The notes under the pieces were generated by a model. The model was not told the DNA's origin. It saw nothing but the letters and a program-made list of their open reading frames with translations, and searched no databases. 64,000 nt of DNA from Erysipelotrichales bacterium (GTDB lineage: Bacteria; Bacillota_I; Bacilli_A; Erysipelotrichales; Erysipelotrichaceae): positions 62,001 to 126,000 of the forward strand of contig CAJTJP010000001.1 of assembly GCA_910576855.1 (NCBI GenBank), given 5' to 3'. Made by a program: the position numbers and the translations under genes. This document shows, in pieces, positions 17,718-26,914 of this stretch; the stretch's first letter is position 1, and every line of letters starts with the position of its first letter.

Positions 17718-18914
17718 ATGTCGGAGAAAAGACGTGATAATAAAAACCGCATTTTGCGTTCGGGAGAGAGCCAGAGAAAAGACGGGAGATATGCTTACAA
17801 ATATACCGATACTTTTGGTAAAGTGCAATTTGTCTATGCGTGGAAGTTAGTGCCTACGGACAAGACCCCAGCCGGGAAGCGTGACGACATATCCCTTAGA
17901 GAAAAAGAAAAAGAGATACAGAAAGACCTTGACGACGGGATAGACACAATCGGAAAGAAAATGACCGTCTGCGAGCTTTACGCGAAGCAGAACCGCCACC
18001 GGGGGAACGTAAGGCATAACACCACAAAGGGGCGCGAACGGCTGATGAAGCTGCTGGAAGCGGATAAACTTGGTTCCTGCCCCATTGACAGTGTGAAGCT
18101 GTCCGACGCGAAAGAATGGGCGTTGCGCATGAAAGAAAAGGGAATATCCTACAAGACCATAAGCAACGACAAGCGTTCTCTGAAAGCTGCTTTTTACACA
18201 GCGATACAGGACGACTGTATAAGGAAAAATCCCTTTGATTTCCAGCTAAACACCGTGATCGAGGACGACACAGAGCCGAAAGTACCCCTCACAGGAGAAC
18301 AGGAAGAAAGCCTTTTATCCTTTATGCAAGGTGATAGCGACTATCAGAAGTACCGTGACGAGGTTATCATACTGCTGGGGACGGGGCTTAGGATTTCCGA
18401 ACTCTGCGGGCAGACTGAAACCGACCTTGACTTTGAAAACCGGGTAATCAATGTAGACCACCAGCTTTTACGGAGCGCGGAAACAGGCTACTACATAGAG
18501 AAGCCCAAAACGCAGAGCGGTATCAGACAAATTCCAATGAGTGAAAAAGTGTATGAAGCGTTGGGGCGCGTGTTGGAGAACCGCAAGGGAGCGAAGAAGA
18601 TCACTATTGACGGTTACGGCAATTTCCTTTTCCTCAACCGGGACGGTTGCCCGAAAACGAATGTGAACTATGCTACCATGTTCCGGGGGCTTGCGAAGAA
18701 GTACAACAAGTGCCATGAGGAAGCCTTACCCAAAGTAATGACACCCCACACCCTGCGCCATACATTCTGCACAAACTTAGCCAATGCGGGCATGAACCCG
18801 AAAGCGTTACAGTATATCATGGGACATTCCAACATTACCATGACGCTGAACTATTACGCACACGCAACATTCGCTTCCGCAAGGGCTGAAATGGAAAGGC
18901 TGATCGCAGCATAG
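17718..18914 (+). CDS. int: Tyrosine recombinase, Tn916-class integrase
   Basis: 398 residues from the ATG at 17718, which has GGAAAGGAGC upstream. It has an N-terminal arm-binding domain (KDGRYAYKYTD), a core-binding domain and a C-terminal catalytic domain. All catalytic motifs appear: Arg in GTGLRISELCG, HTLRHTFCTNLA, GHSNITMTLNYYAH with the nucleophilic Tyr. Length is close to Tn916 Int (about 405). It looks intact although the rest of the element is decayed. Confidence 0.93.
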   Translation: MSEKRRDNKNRILRSGESQRKDGRYAYKYTDTFGKVQFVYAWKLVPTDKTPAGKRDDISLREKEKEIQKDLDDGIDTIGKKMTVCELYAKQNRHRGNVRHNTTKGRERLMKLLEADKLGSCPIDSVKLSDAKEWALRMKEKGISYKTISNDKRSLKAAFYTAIQDDCIRKNPFDFQLNTVIEDDTEPKVPLTGEQEESLLSFMQGDSDYQKYRDEVIILLGTGLRISELCGQTETDLDFENRVINVDHQLLRSAETGYYIEKPKTQSGIRQIPMSEKVYEALGRVLENRKGAKKITIDGYGNFLFLNRDGCPKTNVNYATMFRGLAKKYNKCHEEALPKVMTPHTLRHTFCTNLANAGMNPKALQYIMGHSNITMTLNYYAHATFASARAEMERLIAA

Positions 18915-18924
18915 CCACAGACAG

Positions 18925-18957
18925 ATTTACTACTTCTTTTACTACCATTGAGAGGGA
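18925..18957 (+). repeat. Integrase arm-type repeats, right end
   Basis: TTTACTACTT and TTTACTACC words followed by GAGAGGGAAA, mirroring the left-end group at 13741-13772 in the same orientation. Confidence 0.45.
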
Positions 18958-18979
18958 AAACCTAAGAGGTTATGAGGGT

Positions 18980-19056
18980 ATATAAGAACTTCTCCCCATA
19001 TCTAAAATGCCGGGAAAGCCCGAAAATACGGGCTATACCGACATATAAGAACTTCT
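18980..19056 (+). repeat. Pair of 14-bp direct repeats near the right end
   Basis: ATATAAGAACTTCT at 18980-18993 and 19043-19056, 63 bp apart. They are probably protein-binding sites (Int or Xis) beside the right attachment site. Confidence 0.5.
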
Positions 19057-19099
19057 AAAGAGATAATCTAAATTCACCAAAAATTTTCATATAATATTA

Positions 19100-19115
19100 T
19101 GTCATTCAATTCTAA
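19100..19115 (+). repeat. Right boundary direct repeat (putative attR)
   Basis: Exact copy of TGTCATTCAATTCTAA seen at 13632-13647. Host sequence (the FMN riboswitch region) resumes after it. Confidence 0.6.
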
Positions 19116-19282
19116 ATATCGTTTTATTCGGGTATATCGATAGAACGGATTACATAAAGCAGGCAATTCTCAAGAATCATAATAATTTGATAATTCTCAT
19201 TTACATTTTTTATGATTTGGTATATCATAGTAATGCAGACAATGTTGTGGCATTGTTTCATTTCAAAAAAAGTGAATATGAA

Positions 19283-19396
19283 GTCTTTGTGGCAGGGTGT
19301 AAGTCCCTACCGATGGTGATAGTCCATGACCCGCGGAGTGAGCGGCTGAACCGGTGAAATTCCGGTACCGACGGTATAGTCCGGATGAGAAAAGAC
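19283..19396 (+). ncRNA. FMN riboswitch (RFN element)
   Basis: The closing stem GTCTTT (19283-19288) / AAAGAC (19391-19396) encloses conserved RFN blocks: GGCAGGGTGTAAGTCCC, GATGGTGATAGTCC..GACC, GAACCGGTGAAATTCCGG, and CCGACGGTATAGTCCGGATG. It senses FMN and controls the riboflavin transporter gene downstream. Confidence 0.96.
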
Positions 19397-19412
19397 ATTA
19401 TCTGTGGGTAAG

Positions 19413-19450
19413 CTCAAAGACATATTTTTATGTTTTTGGGTATTTTTTTT
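19413..19450 (+). terminator. Regulated terminator of the FMN riboswitch
   Basis: CTCAAAGACAT (19413-19423) pairs fully, including G-U pairs, with ATGTTTTTGGG (19430-19440) and is followed by TATTTTTTTT. It is the likely OFF structure when FMN is bound. Confidence 0.75.
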
Positions 19451-19468
19451 GAAAGGAGGCATTTGCTT

Positions 19469-20071
19469 ATGAAAAAGCTGAATGTCAAAGAGATTGCATT
19501 GATTGGAATTTTAGGAGGAATGGCAGGCGTCCTAATGCTGTTTCGTACTCCGATTCCGTTTATGCCGCCGTTTATGGATTTCGATTTAGCTTCGTTGCCG
19601 GAAATGATCGGTGGCTTTGCGCTCGGACCGATCGCCGCAGTATTCATCGTATTGGTTAAAATCTTAGTAAAGCTGGCGCTTGTCGGTACCAATTCCATGT
19701 TTACCGGGGAAATCTGCAATATTATTTTAAGTCTTGCCTATGTGCTGCCGGCAGTATTTATCTATAACCGTCATAAGAGTAAACGCTCTGCGTTGTATGG
19801 GATGCTGAGCGGTTCACTGATTTGCGCATTGGCCGCCGTACTAACGAATGTATTTATCATTATTCCGTTCTATGTGAATTTATACGGGATGACAACCGCT
19901 GACATCATTATGATGTGTCAGGCTGTGAATCCTTATGTGACTGATATGCTGATGCTGGCAATACTCGGTATTGTTCCGTTCAATTTAATCAAATGTGCGG
20001 CTGCTTCCGTAATCACATTGCTGTTGTATAAGAAGATCAGTCCGCTGATGAAAAATTTTATGAAAGGCTAG
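19469..20071 (+). CDS. ribU: ECF-type riboflavin transporter substrate-binding protein RibU
   Basis: 200 residues from the ATG at 19469, with AAAGGAGG upstream; a longer frame from 19430 would overlap the terminator. It has about six hydrophobic helices. The motif FMDFDLASLPEMIGGFALGP, with the acidic pair near the start of a helix, is typical of ECF S-components. It binds riboflavin and works with a shared EcfAAT module encoded elsewhere. The FMN riboswitch directly upstream supports the substrate. Confidence 0.92.
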   Translation: MKKLNVKEIALIGILGGMAGVLMLFRTPIPFMPPFMDFDLASLPEMIGGFALGPIAAVFIVLVKILVKLALVGTNSMFTGEICNIILSLAYVLPAVFIYNRHKSKRSALYGMLSGSLICALAAVLTNVFIIIPFYVNLYGMTTADIIMMCQAVNPYVTDMLMLAILGIVPFNLIKCAAASVITLLLYKKISPLMKNFMKG

Positions 20072-20080
20072 GTAAAGAAT

Positions 20081-20545
20081 ATGAATTTTGAAGCTGCTGT
20101 ACAAAAGATGTTTGAAATGCTGGGGAACAGTAAAATTATGGCGCTTGCGACATCAAAAAACGATCATGTATTTGTCCGTAATGTCAGCTGTGTATTCTAT
20201 GATAATAAAATTTACTTTAAAACCGATAAAAATTTCCGTAAAACAAAACAGCTGTTGGAAAATCCTCAGGTTGCGATATGTTGGGACGGTATTCAAGTCG
20301 AAGGAATCGCTGTGAATAAAGGACTTGTAGTAGAGGAAGAAGGTCGTCGCTTCGAACAGGCGTACCGTAAATATTTATGGGGCAGCTATAATGCCTATTC
20401 CCATGAGGACAGTGAAATTTTAATTGAAATCACACCGAAATTTGTGGAAATCTGGGATCAAGACAGTAATAAACGCGGTTTTCAGACATTCCTTGACTTC
20501 GATAAACAAAGCGTTGAAGTTGTTTATTATGATGAAAAGGCATAG
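20081..20545 (+). CDS. Pyridoxamine-5'-phosphate-oxidase-like flavin-binding protein
   Basis: 154 residues with the FMN-binding split-barrel pattern (LATSKNDHVFVRNVSCVFYDNKIYFKTD split at about 22-50, then KQLLENPQVAICWDG). It is probably FMN-binding, though the substrate is unknown. Only 9 bp after ribU, so it is probably under the same FMN riboswitch. Functional coupling to flavin supply is therefore likely. Confidence 0.8.
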   Translation: MNFEAAVQKMFEMLGNSKIMALATSKNDHVFVRNVSCVFYDNKIYFKTDKNFRKTKQLLENPQVAICWDGIQVEGIAVNKGLVVEEEGRRFEQAYRKYLWGSYNAYSHEDSEILIEITPKFVEIWDQDSNKRGFQTFLDFDKQSVEVVYYDEKA

Positions 20546-20574
20546 CTAAGATATAAATAAAATATATCAGAAAT

Positions 20575-20612
20575 AAACGATATTTGTTTTCGCAGATATC
20601 GTTTGTTTTTTA
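20575..20612 (+). terminator. Terminator after the ribU operon
   Basis: AAACGATAT / ATATCGTTT arms followed by GTTTTTTAT. Confidence 0.75.
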
Positions 20613-20767
20613 TCTGAATATAATATGTGCTTCAATAAGAGCAGTAAAATGAATAGCTATATATCCTTTAGTAATCGTTTTACAAAAAAAGAAAAATAAA
20701 AATTGAGGAAGCACTGTGAAAATATATCGATTTACGGTATAATACCATAAGAAATGTAGGTGAGCAT

Positions 20768-21544
20768 ATGCAGAACGGAAATTTTCATACGCATACCAAA
20801 AGATGCGGACATGCGATCGGTGAGGATGAGCATTATGTAAAAGCGGCCATAGCGGCGGGAATGAGTGAGCTTGGCTTCAGCGAGCATGTCGGTTATCCGT
20901 GTGTTGATAAGCCGGGAGAGCGGATGCTGTATCGTGATACACAGGATTATCTGGCTTCTGTTTCTGCATTAAAGGAAAAATATAAAAATGAAATCACCGT
21001 TTATGCAGGCTTTGAAATTGAATACTATGAGGATCAAATTGATTTTTTACGCACCTTGCGCAAAGAATGTGATTATATGATCGTCGGTCAGCATTGTCGA
21101 ACCGTATACGGAGATGGCTATGATGAATATTGTGATGATGAAGGGGTATTGTTGTATGCAAAGCAGCTATGCGGTTGTATGCGAAGCGGCTTAGTTTCCT
21201 TAGTCGCACACCCTGATTATTTTATGCTCGGCAGAAGAAGCTTTTCTGCCGCTTGTGCACAGGCTGCTCATGAAATATGCGCTTGCGCCGTAGAATGTAA
21301 TATGCCACTTGAAATCAATCTCAACGGGCTAAGATACGGCAAGCTGCTGTATGAGCCGTCAGAAGCTTACGCATATCCGTATCGCGCGTTTTGGGAAATT
21401 GCGGCACAGTATCCGATTCAATGTATTTACGGCTATGATGCACATCAGCCGACAACGCTTTTAGAGAAAAAACGCATTGCGCAGGTAAAGGAAATTTTAG
21501 CTGGTTTGCCGCTGACGATGTTAGATACACTTTTGTTGAAATAG
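20768..21544 (+). CDS. PHP-domain histidinol-phosphatase family protein
   Basis: 258 residues. The opening NFHTHTKRCGHA provides the first metal-binding His pair of the PHP domain; later metal ligands appear at FSEHVGYP, GFEIEYY, VGQHCRT, VAHPDYF and YGYDAHQP. HisK-type enzymes remove phosphate from histidinol phosphate, but no other his genes are nearby, so the substrate is open. It is followed after 9 bp by the next gene. Confidence 0.85.
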   Translation: MQNGNFHTHTKRCGHAIGEDEHYVKAAIAAGMSELGFSEHVGYPCVDKPGERMLYRDTQDYLASVSALKEKYKNEITVYAGFEIEYYEDQIDFLRTLRKECDYMIVGQHCRTVYGDGYDEYCDDEGVLLYAKQLCGCMRSGLVSLVAHPDYFMLGRRSFSAACAQAAHEICACAVECNMPLEINLNGLRYGKLLYEPSEAYAYPYRAFWEIAAQYPIQCIYGYDAHQPTTLLEKKRIAQVKEILAGLPLTMLDTLLLK

Positions 21545-21553
21545 GAGGAGCTT

Positions 21554-22495
21554 ATGGATCAGAATATTTTCAAAAAATACAGTGAAACCTATGGAACACG
21601 TTTTACGAATAAACAAAAGGCAGCTTTTCGCAAGGCCTTAATTGAGGATTTTAAGGAAATCGGATATTCGCATACGATCATTGCCGGTAAAAAAAATCTG
21701 AGTCGTGCCGTGAATCTGCAGTTCGGCAATATGAAGCATGCAAAAACCGTAATTGCGGTACCTTATGACACCCCTCAGCATATCTTTTGGTGGAAAAGCG
21801 AATACTATCCTTTGGACGGACTTACAAGTGCCAATAAAAATCTGATTCCGCAGTTTGCGCCGATCGTTCTATTATATGTGATATTGCTTGGGCTGATTTA
21901 CGGCAGTGAAGGAAGACTGAATGCACAAGGTGCGAATTTTATGTTTCTGCTTGTCTCTTTTTTGATGGTTGTGCTGTTCTATTTGATGCTGCACGGTGTT
22001 GCCAATCGCAAAAATTATGTGCGAAACAGCGCCGGAATTGCGGCAGCCTATGAAATCGCAAAGGGACTGTCCAAGGATGAACAGCGAACAACCGTATTTT
22101 TGTTTATCGACCGCAACAAAGCACGTCATTTGGGAGCGCATATTGCTGCTGAGGATTTTTTGAAGCAGACACGCAATCCCAATGTCATTTTGTTTAACTG
22201 CTTTGCGTTAGGCTCACAGCTTCAGCTCGGTTATACGCCGCAGACAAAGAAGCTTGCCTTGGAGCTAAGCAAGCTGTGCGGTGAGGAAAAGCTGAAAACC
22301 GTTGCGTTAGATGATGCAATGCGCAGCTCAAGTGCGGCTGAGCATTTTGTGAAGGCAATCGTTATCGCAGCCGGTGAAGCAGACGAAAAGGGGCGCCTGC
22401 TTGTTAAAAATACCGCTACAGCGAAGGATCGATTGATTGATGAAGTGAATATAGATAGGGTAATTCAAATGGTAAGCAGCTATTTGAAAAAGTAG
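21554..22495 (+). CDS. Membrane protein with degenerate M28 peptidase-like domain
   Basis: 313 residues. The soluble parts align by eye with M28 zinc aminopeptidases: VPYDT where the family has HxD, RNSAGIAAAYEIA where it has NDNASG, and FLFIDRNKARHLGA where it has a Glu-Glu pair before LGS. The metal ligands are replaced at each place. Two hydrophobic helices (about 101-147) are inserted. It is probably a catalytically dead membrane pseudoenzyme, translated between the PHP and cardiolipin synthase genes. The family call is tentative. Confidence 0.6.
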   Translation: MDQNIFKKYSETYGTRFTNKQKAAFRKALIEDFKEIGYSHTIIAGKKNLSRAVNLQFGNMKHAKTVIAVPYDTPQHIFWWKSEYYPLDGLTSANKNLIPQFAPIVLLYVILLGLIYGSEGRLNAQGANFMFLLVSFLMVVLFYLMLHGVANRKNYVRNSAGIAAAYEIAKGLSKDEQRTTVFLFIDRNKARHLGAHIAAEDFLKQTRNPNVILFNCFALGSQLQLGYTPQTKKLALELSKLCGEEKLKTVALDDAMRSSSAAEHFVKAIVIAAGEADEKGRLLVKNTATAKDRLIDEVNIDRVIQMVSSYLKK

Positions 22496-22512
22496 AAAGA
22501 GTGTTACAGCTT

Positions 22513-24054
22513 ATGAATATGAAGAAAGTGATTCGATTTTTCACAAGTAAAATTTTTATCGTGACTGTATTGATTTTAATACAGCTTGCTTTTTTACTCG
22601 GGCTTATTATCAGCTTAAGCGAATATTTCTTCATAATTAATATCTTTTTAACAAGTTTAAGCTTTATTATGAGCATTTATATCCTTGATAAGAATGAAAA
22701 TCCATCGTATAAGCTGGCATGGGTCATACTGCTTATGACGGTTCCGATTTTCGGCGGCTTGATTTATGCGTTGTTCGGCGGACAGAAGGTACCTAAGGCA
22801 TTACAGCGGCGTGACCATGAATCGCATGAAAGCAGACAGGGACTGATTTATCAAGAGGATCGATTATTGAGTGAATTGGAAGGTCTTGATCCGATCGCAC
22901 ATAAACAGGCAAAATATTTATGGGAAAACGCAAGCTTTCCCCTGTATCATAAAACAGAAACGACCTTTTTTCCGTTAGGTGAGGATAAGTTTCATGCGAT
23001 GCTTGAGGAATTGAAAAAGGCCGAAAAATTCATCTTTTTAGAATATTTCATCATTGAGGAAGGCCTTATGTGGAATTCGATATTGGATATTTTATGCGAT
23101 AAGGTTCAACAGGGAGTCGATGTGCGCTTGATGTATGATGATGCCGGTTGTATCGGAAAGCTGAGCGATCATTATGATGAAAAAATGCGTCGTTTGGGAA
23201 TCAAATGCAAGATATTCAATCCGTTTAAGCCGCGCTTGGCGATGCAGATGAATAATCGCGATCATCGCAAAATTCTTGTGATTGACGGCAAGGTGGGGAT
23301 GACGGGCGGCGTCAATCTTGCTGATGAATATATCAACGTAAAGGAGCGCTTCGGGCATTGGAAGGACTGTGCCGTTATGCTGAAGGGAGAAGCTGTTTGG
23401 AGCTTGACACTGATGTTTTTACAGTTTTGGTATTATGATGAAAAGGAAAAGGAGGATTTTCATCAATTCCGTGCACCTGAGGGAAGCTTTGAAAATATAC
23501 GCGACGATGGACTCGTACAGCCGTATTCGGACAGCCCGACCGATGATGAAAATGTCGGAGAGAACACGCATATCAATATGATCAACGGTGCCAATCGCTA
23601 TGTGTATGCGGCCACACCGTATTTAATCATCGACAGTGAAACGAAAACTGCCTTAACGCTTGCGGCGAAAAACGGTATTGATGTGCGTATTTTGGTTCCG
23701 CATATTCCCGATAAGCGCTATGTATTTGAATTGACTCGCGGAAACTATCGTGATTTATTAAACGCCGGAGTCAAGATATATGAATATACACCGGGCTTTG
23801 TCCATGCGAAAACCTTTGTGGTTGATGACAAGATGGCGGTTGTCGGTACGATCAATATGGATTATCGCTCCTATTACCTTCATTATGAATGCGGTGTATG
23901 GTTCTATCGCAGTCGTGTCGTAGATGAGCTGAAAGAGGATTACATAAAGACATTGGCACTGAGTCATGAGGTAACATCAGAGGAATGTGCGAATACAAGA
24001 CTGCTTGTGAAAATGCTTCGGGCAATTCTGAATTTGTTCGCACCGATGCTTTAA
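22513..24054 (+). CDS. cls: Cardiolipin synthase
   Basis: About 513 residues from the ATG at 22513. Two N-terminal transmembrane helices are followed by two phospholipase D HKD motifs: HRKILVIDGKVGMTGG (about 254-269) and HAKTFVVDDKMAVVGT (about 430-445). It joins phosphatidylglycerol molecules to form cardiolipin at the membrane. It sits 17 bp after the M28-like gene. A terminator-like hairpin separates it from the GroEL paralogue. Confidence 0.93.
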   Translation: MNMKKVIRFFTSKIFIVTVLILIQLAFLLGLIISLSEYFFIINIFLTSLSFIMSIYILDKNENPSYKLAWVILLMTVPIFGGLIYALFGGQKVPKALQRRDHESHESRQGLIYQEDRLLSELEGLDPIAHKQAKYLWENASFPLYHKTETTFFPLGEDKFHAMLEELKKAEKFIFLEYFIIEEGLMWNSILDILCDKVQQGVDVRLMYDDAGCIGKLSDHYDEKMRRLGIKCKIFNPFKPRLAMQMNNRDHRKILVIDGKVGMTGGVNLADEYINVKERFGHWKDCAVMLKGEAVWSLTLMFLQFWYYDEKEKEDFHQFRAPEGSFENIRDDGLVQPYSDSPTDDENVGENTHINMINGANRYVYAATPYLIIDSETKTALTLAAKNGIDVRILVPHIPDKRYVFELTRGNYRDLLNAGVKIYEYTPGFVHAKTFVVDDKMAVVGTINMDYRSYYLHYECGVWFYRSRVVDELKEDYIKTLALSHEVTSEECANTRLLVKMLRAILNLFAPML

Positions 24055-24062
24055 TACATAAT

Positions 24063-24103
24063 AAAAAATATTCTGTCATACAATGTAGGGCAGATATTTT
24101 TTT
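24063..24103 (+). terminator. Terminator-like hairpin after cls
   Basis: An AATATTCTG arm and a GCAGATATT arm with imperfect pairing, followed by TTTTTTT. Confidence 0.5.
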
Positions 24104-24117
24104 ATGGGAGGCTGACT

Positions 24118-25680
24118 ATGGAAACCGGTATACTATTTCAAAAGGAGGCACGAGATCGCTTATTAAGAGGTGCTGAGTTGTTGATGGAAAGCGTTAAGGG
24201 AACCTTGGGACCCTGCGGTCGTCATGCGGTGATTCAAAAGGAAAAGGGCTTACCTTGTATCACAAATGACGGCGTAAGTATTGCGAAATCGCTTCAGGTT
24301 CAAAATCCTTATGAACAAATGGGAATGAAAATCATATTGGACAGTGCGGTGAAAACAAATGAAACAAGCGGAGACGGTACAACGACAAGCATTCTGCTTG
24401 CCTATGAGCTGTTGAAGCAGGGCTTTCGCTATATGGAGGAGGGCGGCGTTGCCAAAGCGTTTGTGAGCGGTATGGAGTACGCCGCTTCAATGATCGAGGA
24501 TTTTATCATTGCGCACGCGAAAAAAATCGATACGTATGAAAGCCTGGCTCAGATTGCCTCTGTCAGCGCAAAATCAGAGGAAATCGGTGCTTTGATCGCG
24601 CAGGCCTTGAAGGAAGTCAATGATTCACGCTGTATCATCTGTGAACAGGGGCGCTCCTATGAAAGCAAGCTGAGAATTCAAGAGGGGATGGAATTTTCAG
24701 CATCCTTATTGTCGCCGTATTTTTTAGCACAGGACGCGCTCAGCTGCAGCTATAAAAATCCTTTGCTTCTGATCAGCAATGAAACGATTGATTCACTGTC
24801 GCAAATCGAGCATTTTTTAGCGTATGCGATTCATGAGCACAGAGCACTGATTCTGTTTTGTGAGGATATCGACAATGAGGTATTGACACAGCTCATTCTA
24901 CTGCATATGCAAAAGAAATGTCAGCTGGCCCTGTTAAAGGCTCCTTCCTTCGGCTCCTATCAACAGGACTTATTGGAGGATCTGGCCTTGGTCACTCAGG
25001 GAAGTGCCTGTATCAAGGAACTGGGACGTGAATTAAACGAGGTCAGTGTAAAGGAATTGGGCAGCGCAAGGGAAATCATCGTGCGTAAGCATTCGATTCA
25101 GTTATTTGTCGGTGCGAATCCAAAAACAGCAGAAAGAATAGAAGTGTTAAAAAAGCAGCTTCCTGCCTTAAGTGCCGCTTATGATATTGCTCAAGTCCAT
25201 AAACGGATTGCCCGCTTAGAGGGAAAGATTGCGGTGCTTGAAATCGGCGGCTATACAAAAGGTGAAATCGAGGAAAAGCGGATGCGCTGTGAGGATGCAC
25301 TGCAGGCGGGATTTGCGGCAATGGAGGATGGTGTCGTTGCGGGTGGCGGTTTGATGTTTTTGCAGTGCTACCGCAGTCTGCTGCCGTTGATTCAGGAAAA
25401 ATCAAAGGATCAGGAGGCAGGCATTCGATGTGTCTTTACCGCAATTCTCAGACCGTTTCTGCAGCTGATGGAGAATAACGATGAAAATCCCGTGGAAATG
25501 CTGGAGAAGCAGCTGAGCTTGGATATGAATATCGGCTATGACGTATGGCGGCAGGAATGGTGCGATCTGCGCAATCAGGGGGTCGTCGATCCGGCAAAGG
25601 TCGTTATTCAGGCGCTGCATAATGCCGTATCGGTAGCGGGACTTTTGATTCGCTGTGATGTTGCGATCTTGACACAATAA
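24118..25680 (+). CDS. Divergent GroEL (Cpn60) paralogue
   Basis: 520 residues starting after GGGAGG. Equatorial ATP-site motifs are kept: VKGTLGPCGR (26-35), NDGVSIAK (50-57), SGDGTTTS (84-91) with the key Asp at 86, and CEDAL before DGVVAGGG near 390-405. The apical domain (about 190-370) is highly diverged from standard GroEL. The C-terminal GGM tail is missing, and no groES is adjacent. It therefore looks like a specialised ATP-hydrolysing chaperonin paralogue. It precedes a patatin and a Clp paralogue. Confidence 0.85.
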   Translation: METGILFQKEARDRLLRGAELLMESVKGTLGPCGRHAVIQKEKGLPCITNDGVSIAKSLQVQNPYEQMGMKIILDSAVKTNETSGDGTTTSILLAYELLKQGFRYMEEGGVAKAFVSGMEYAASMIEDFIIAHAKKIDTYESLAQIASVSAKSEEIGALIAQALKEVNDSRCIICEQGRSYESKLRIQEGMEFSASLLSPYFLAQDALSCSYKNPLLLISNETIDSLSQIEHFLAYAIHEHRALILFCEDIDNEVLTQLILLHMQKKCQLALLKAPSFGSYQQDLLEDLALVTQGSACIKELGRELNEVSVKELGSAREIIVRKHSIQLFVGANPKTAERIEVLKKQLPALSAAYDIAQVHKRIARLEGKIAVLEIGGYTKGEIEEKRMRCEDALQAGFAAMEDGVVAGGGLMFLQCYRSLLPLIQEKSKDQEAGIRCVFTAILRPFLQLMENNDENPVEMLEKQLSLDMNIGYDVWRQEWCDLRNQGVVDPAKVVIQALHNAVSVAGLLIRCDVAILTQ

Positions 25681-25696
25681 AAAAAACAGAAACAAA

Positions 25697-25733
25697 AGGC
25701 TGTGTTTTCGGTGACAAAAACACAGCTTTTACA
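25697..25733 (+). terminator. Hairpin between GroEL-like and patatin genes
   Basis: An AAAAGGCTGTGTTTT arm and an AAAACACAGCTTTT arm around a short loop. An analogous hairpin with a different sequence sits at the same place in the second copy (31421-31442). Confidence 0.55.
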
Positions 25734-25755
25734 TAGAATAAAGCGGGTGAGGAAA

Positions 25756-26187
25756 ATGCTGTGTTGCAACGGCGTTTTAGAAGGGGGAGGCGTCAAGGTG
25801 ATCGGTCATGTCGGTGCCGTACATGCGCTGGAGCAGGCCGGCTATCGCTTTGAGCGTGTGGCAGGCTCCAGTGCGGGTGCCATCGTAGCAGCGCTGATTG
25901 CGGCCGATTATCACGGTGAGGAAATGGCACAGCTCATGAAATCACTCGATTATATGAAATTTAAGCAGACGGATTTGTTGGACCGCCTGGGAACCGCAGG
26001 CAAGCAGTGCATGGCTCATCAATCCGTTATTGAGTATGTTTCTAAAAAATATCGGTATTATACATTGTATGTTTATCATTCCGGCCGATTTCTTAGCCAA
26101 TGCCGATTTTGCCATGATTCTATACACGCTGTTGTTGATTCTCTTATTATCACTGTAATTCGCAAGACTGACCCATCACATTATTGA
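25756..26187 (+). pseudogene. Truncated patatin-like phospholipase, copy 1
   Basis: The first 80 or so residues match copy 2 at 31492, including the nucleophile elbow AGSSAGAIVAAL. The match breaks off at about 26003 and the frame continues into unrelated sequence until 26187. The oxyanion motif reads GGGVKV instead of GGGVKG. The catalytic Asp (DGG) is missing, so it cannot be a working lipase. It marks the left junction of the inserted TetR/MMPL segment. Confidence 0.8.
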
Positions 26188-26229
26188 ATAAAGAATAGAG
26201 TATGAAAAACAGCTCTTTTCTTATTGAAA

Positions 26230-26270
26230 AAAATCAGCACCTGCTTTTTTTTAAGCTGCTGATTATTTTT
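26230..26270 (-). terminator. Terminator of the TetR gene
   Basis: On the minus strand an AATCAGCA arm and a TGCTGATT arm followed by TTTTTTC, overlapping the end of the gene. Confidence 0.65.
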
Positions 26271-26889
26271 CGTTGATCATTTTACGAATGGTATCGTATA
26301 AGATTGGCTTATATTCTTCTATGCCGACAGGTTCACTTTTTACGATGGAACTAAACAGCGTGGATCCGGCCAGTTCTATGATCATATACAGCGTTACTTC
26401 CGGATGGGAGAGCGCAAGATTTCTTTGCTTGACTTCTTCCAAAAATATTTCTTTTAATCCCAAATGATCGTCTTCGATAAGTTCGGATAATTTTTCACTG
26501 TAAAGACCCAAGGACAGATTTTTTTTAATGAAATTCAAAACGGTTGGATGTTGGATCAAATAATCAATGATATAATCGATCACGAAAATGATCTTATCGT
26601 CCAAACGCTGGATATTGGATTGCTCACAAGCCTGGTGGGCATCTTTAAACAGACGATAGGATGTTCGGACAAGCAAATGATCTTGTATTTCATATTTATC
26701 CTTGAAATATAGGTAGAACGTACCTTTCGCTACACCTGCCTTATCCACGATATCCTGTATCGACGTATGTAAGATACCTTGATAGGTGAATAGTTGAAAT
26801 GCCGTATCTAATAGTTTGTTCAGTTTTTCGCTTTTGTTGCTTTCAATTTTAGAAAACACAGGCTTTTTTGATACACGATAGGTCTTCAT
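26263..26889 (-). CDS. TetR/AcrR-family regulator
   Basis: 208 residues from the ATG at 26889, which has GAGGTG upstream; the frame extends to 26973 but would overlap its own promoter. The HTH is at about 26-60 (SIQDIVDKAGVAKGTFYLYF). The C-terminal domain should bind a ligand. It is divergent from the MMPL transporter, with three matching half-palindrome sites between, so it almost certainly represses the exporter operon. Confidence 0.9.
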   Translation of the reverse strand: MKTYRVSKKPVFSKIESNKSEKLNKLLDTAFQLFTYQGILHTSIQDIVDKAGVAKGTFYLYFKDKYEIQDHLLVRTSYRLFKDAHQACEQSNIQRLDDKIIFVIDYIIDYLIQHPTVLNFIKKNLSLGLYSEKLSELIEDDHLGLKEIFLEEVKQRNLALSHPEVTLYMIIELAGSTLFSSIVKSEPVGIEEYKPILYDTIRKMINEK

Positions 26890-26914
26890 CCGGATCACCT
26901 CTTGATTAATTCTA

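Larger units (their letters stand above)
13632..19115 (+). mobile_element. Decayed Tn916/Tn1549-type integrative element, about 5.5 kb
   Basis: Bounded by the 16-bp direct repeats, between secG and the FMN riboswitch. It keeps the replication-side gene (frameshifted), DUF5348, truncated pcfB, a foreign AT-rich PadR module, KTR, truncated xis and intact int. All conjugation genes are missing, so it cannot transfer itself. GC is visibly higher at 13.8-15.4 and 17.2-18.9 kb than in the host or the central module. Confidence 0.75.
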
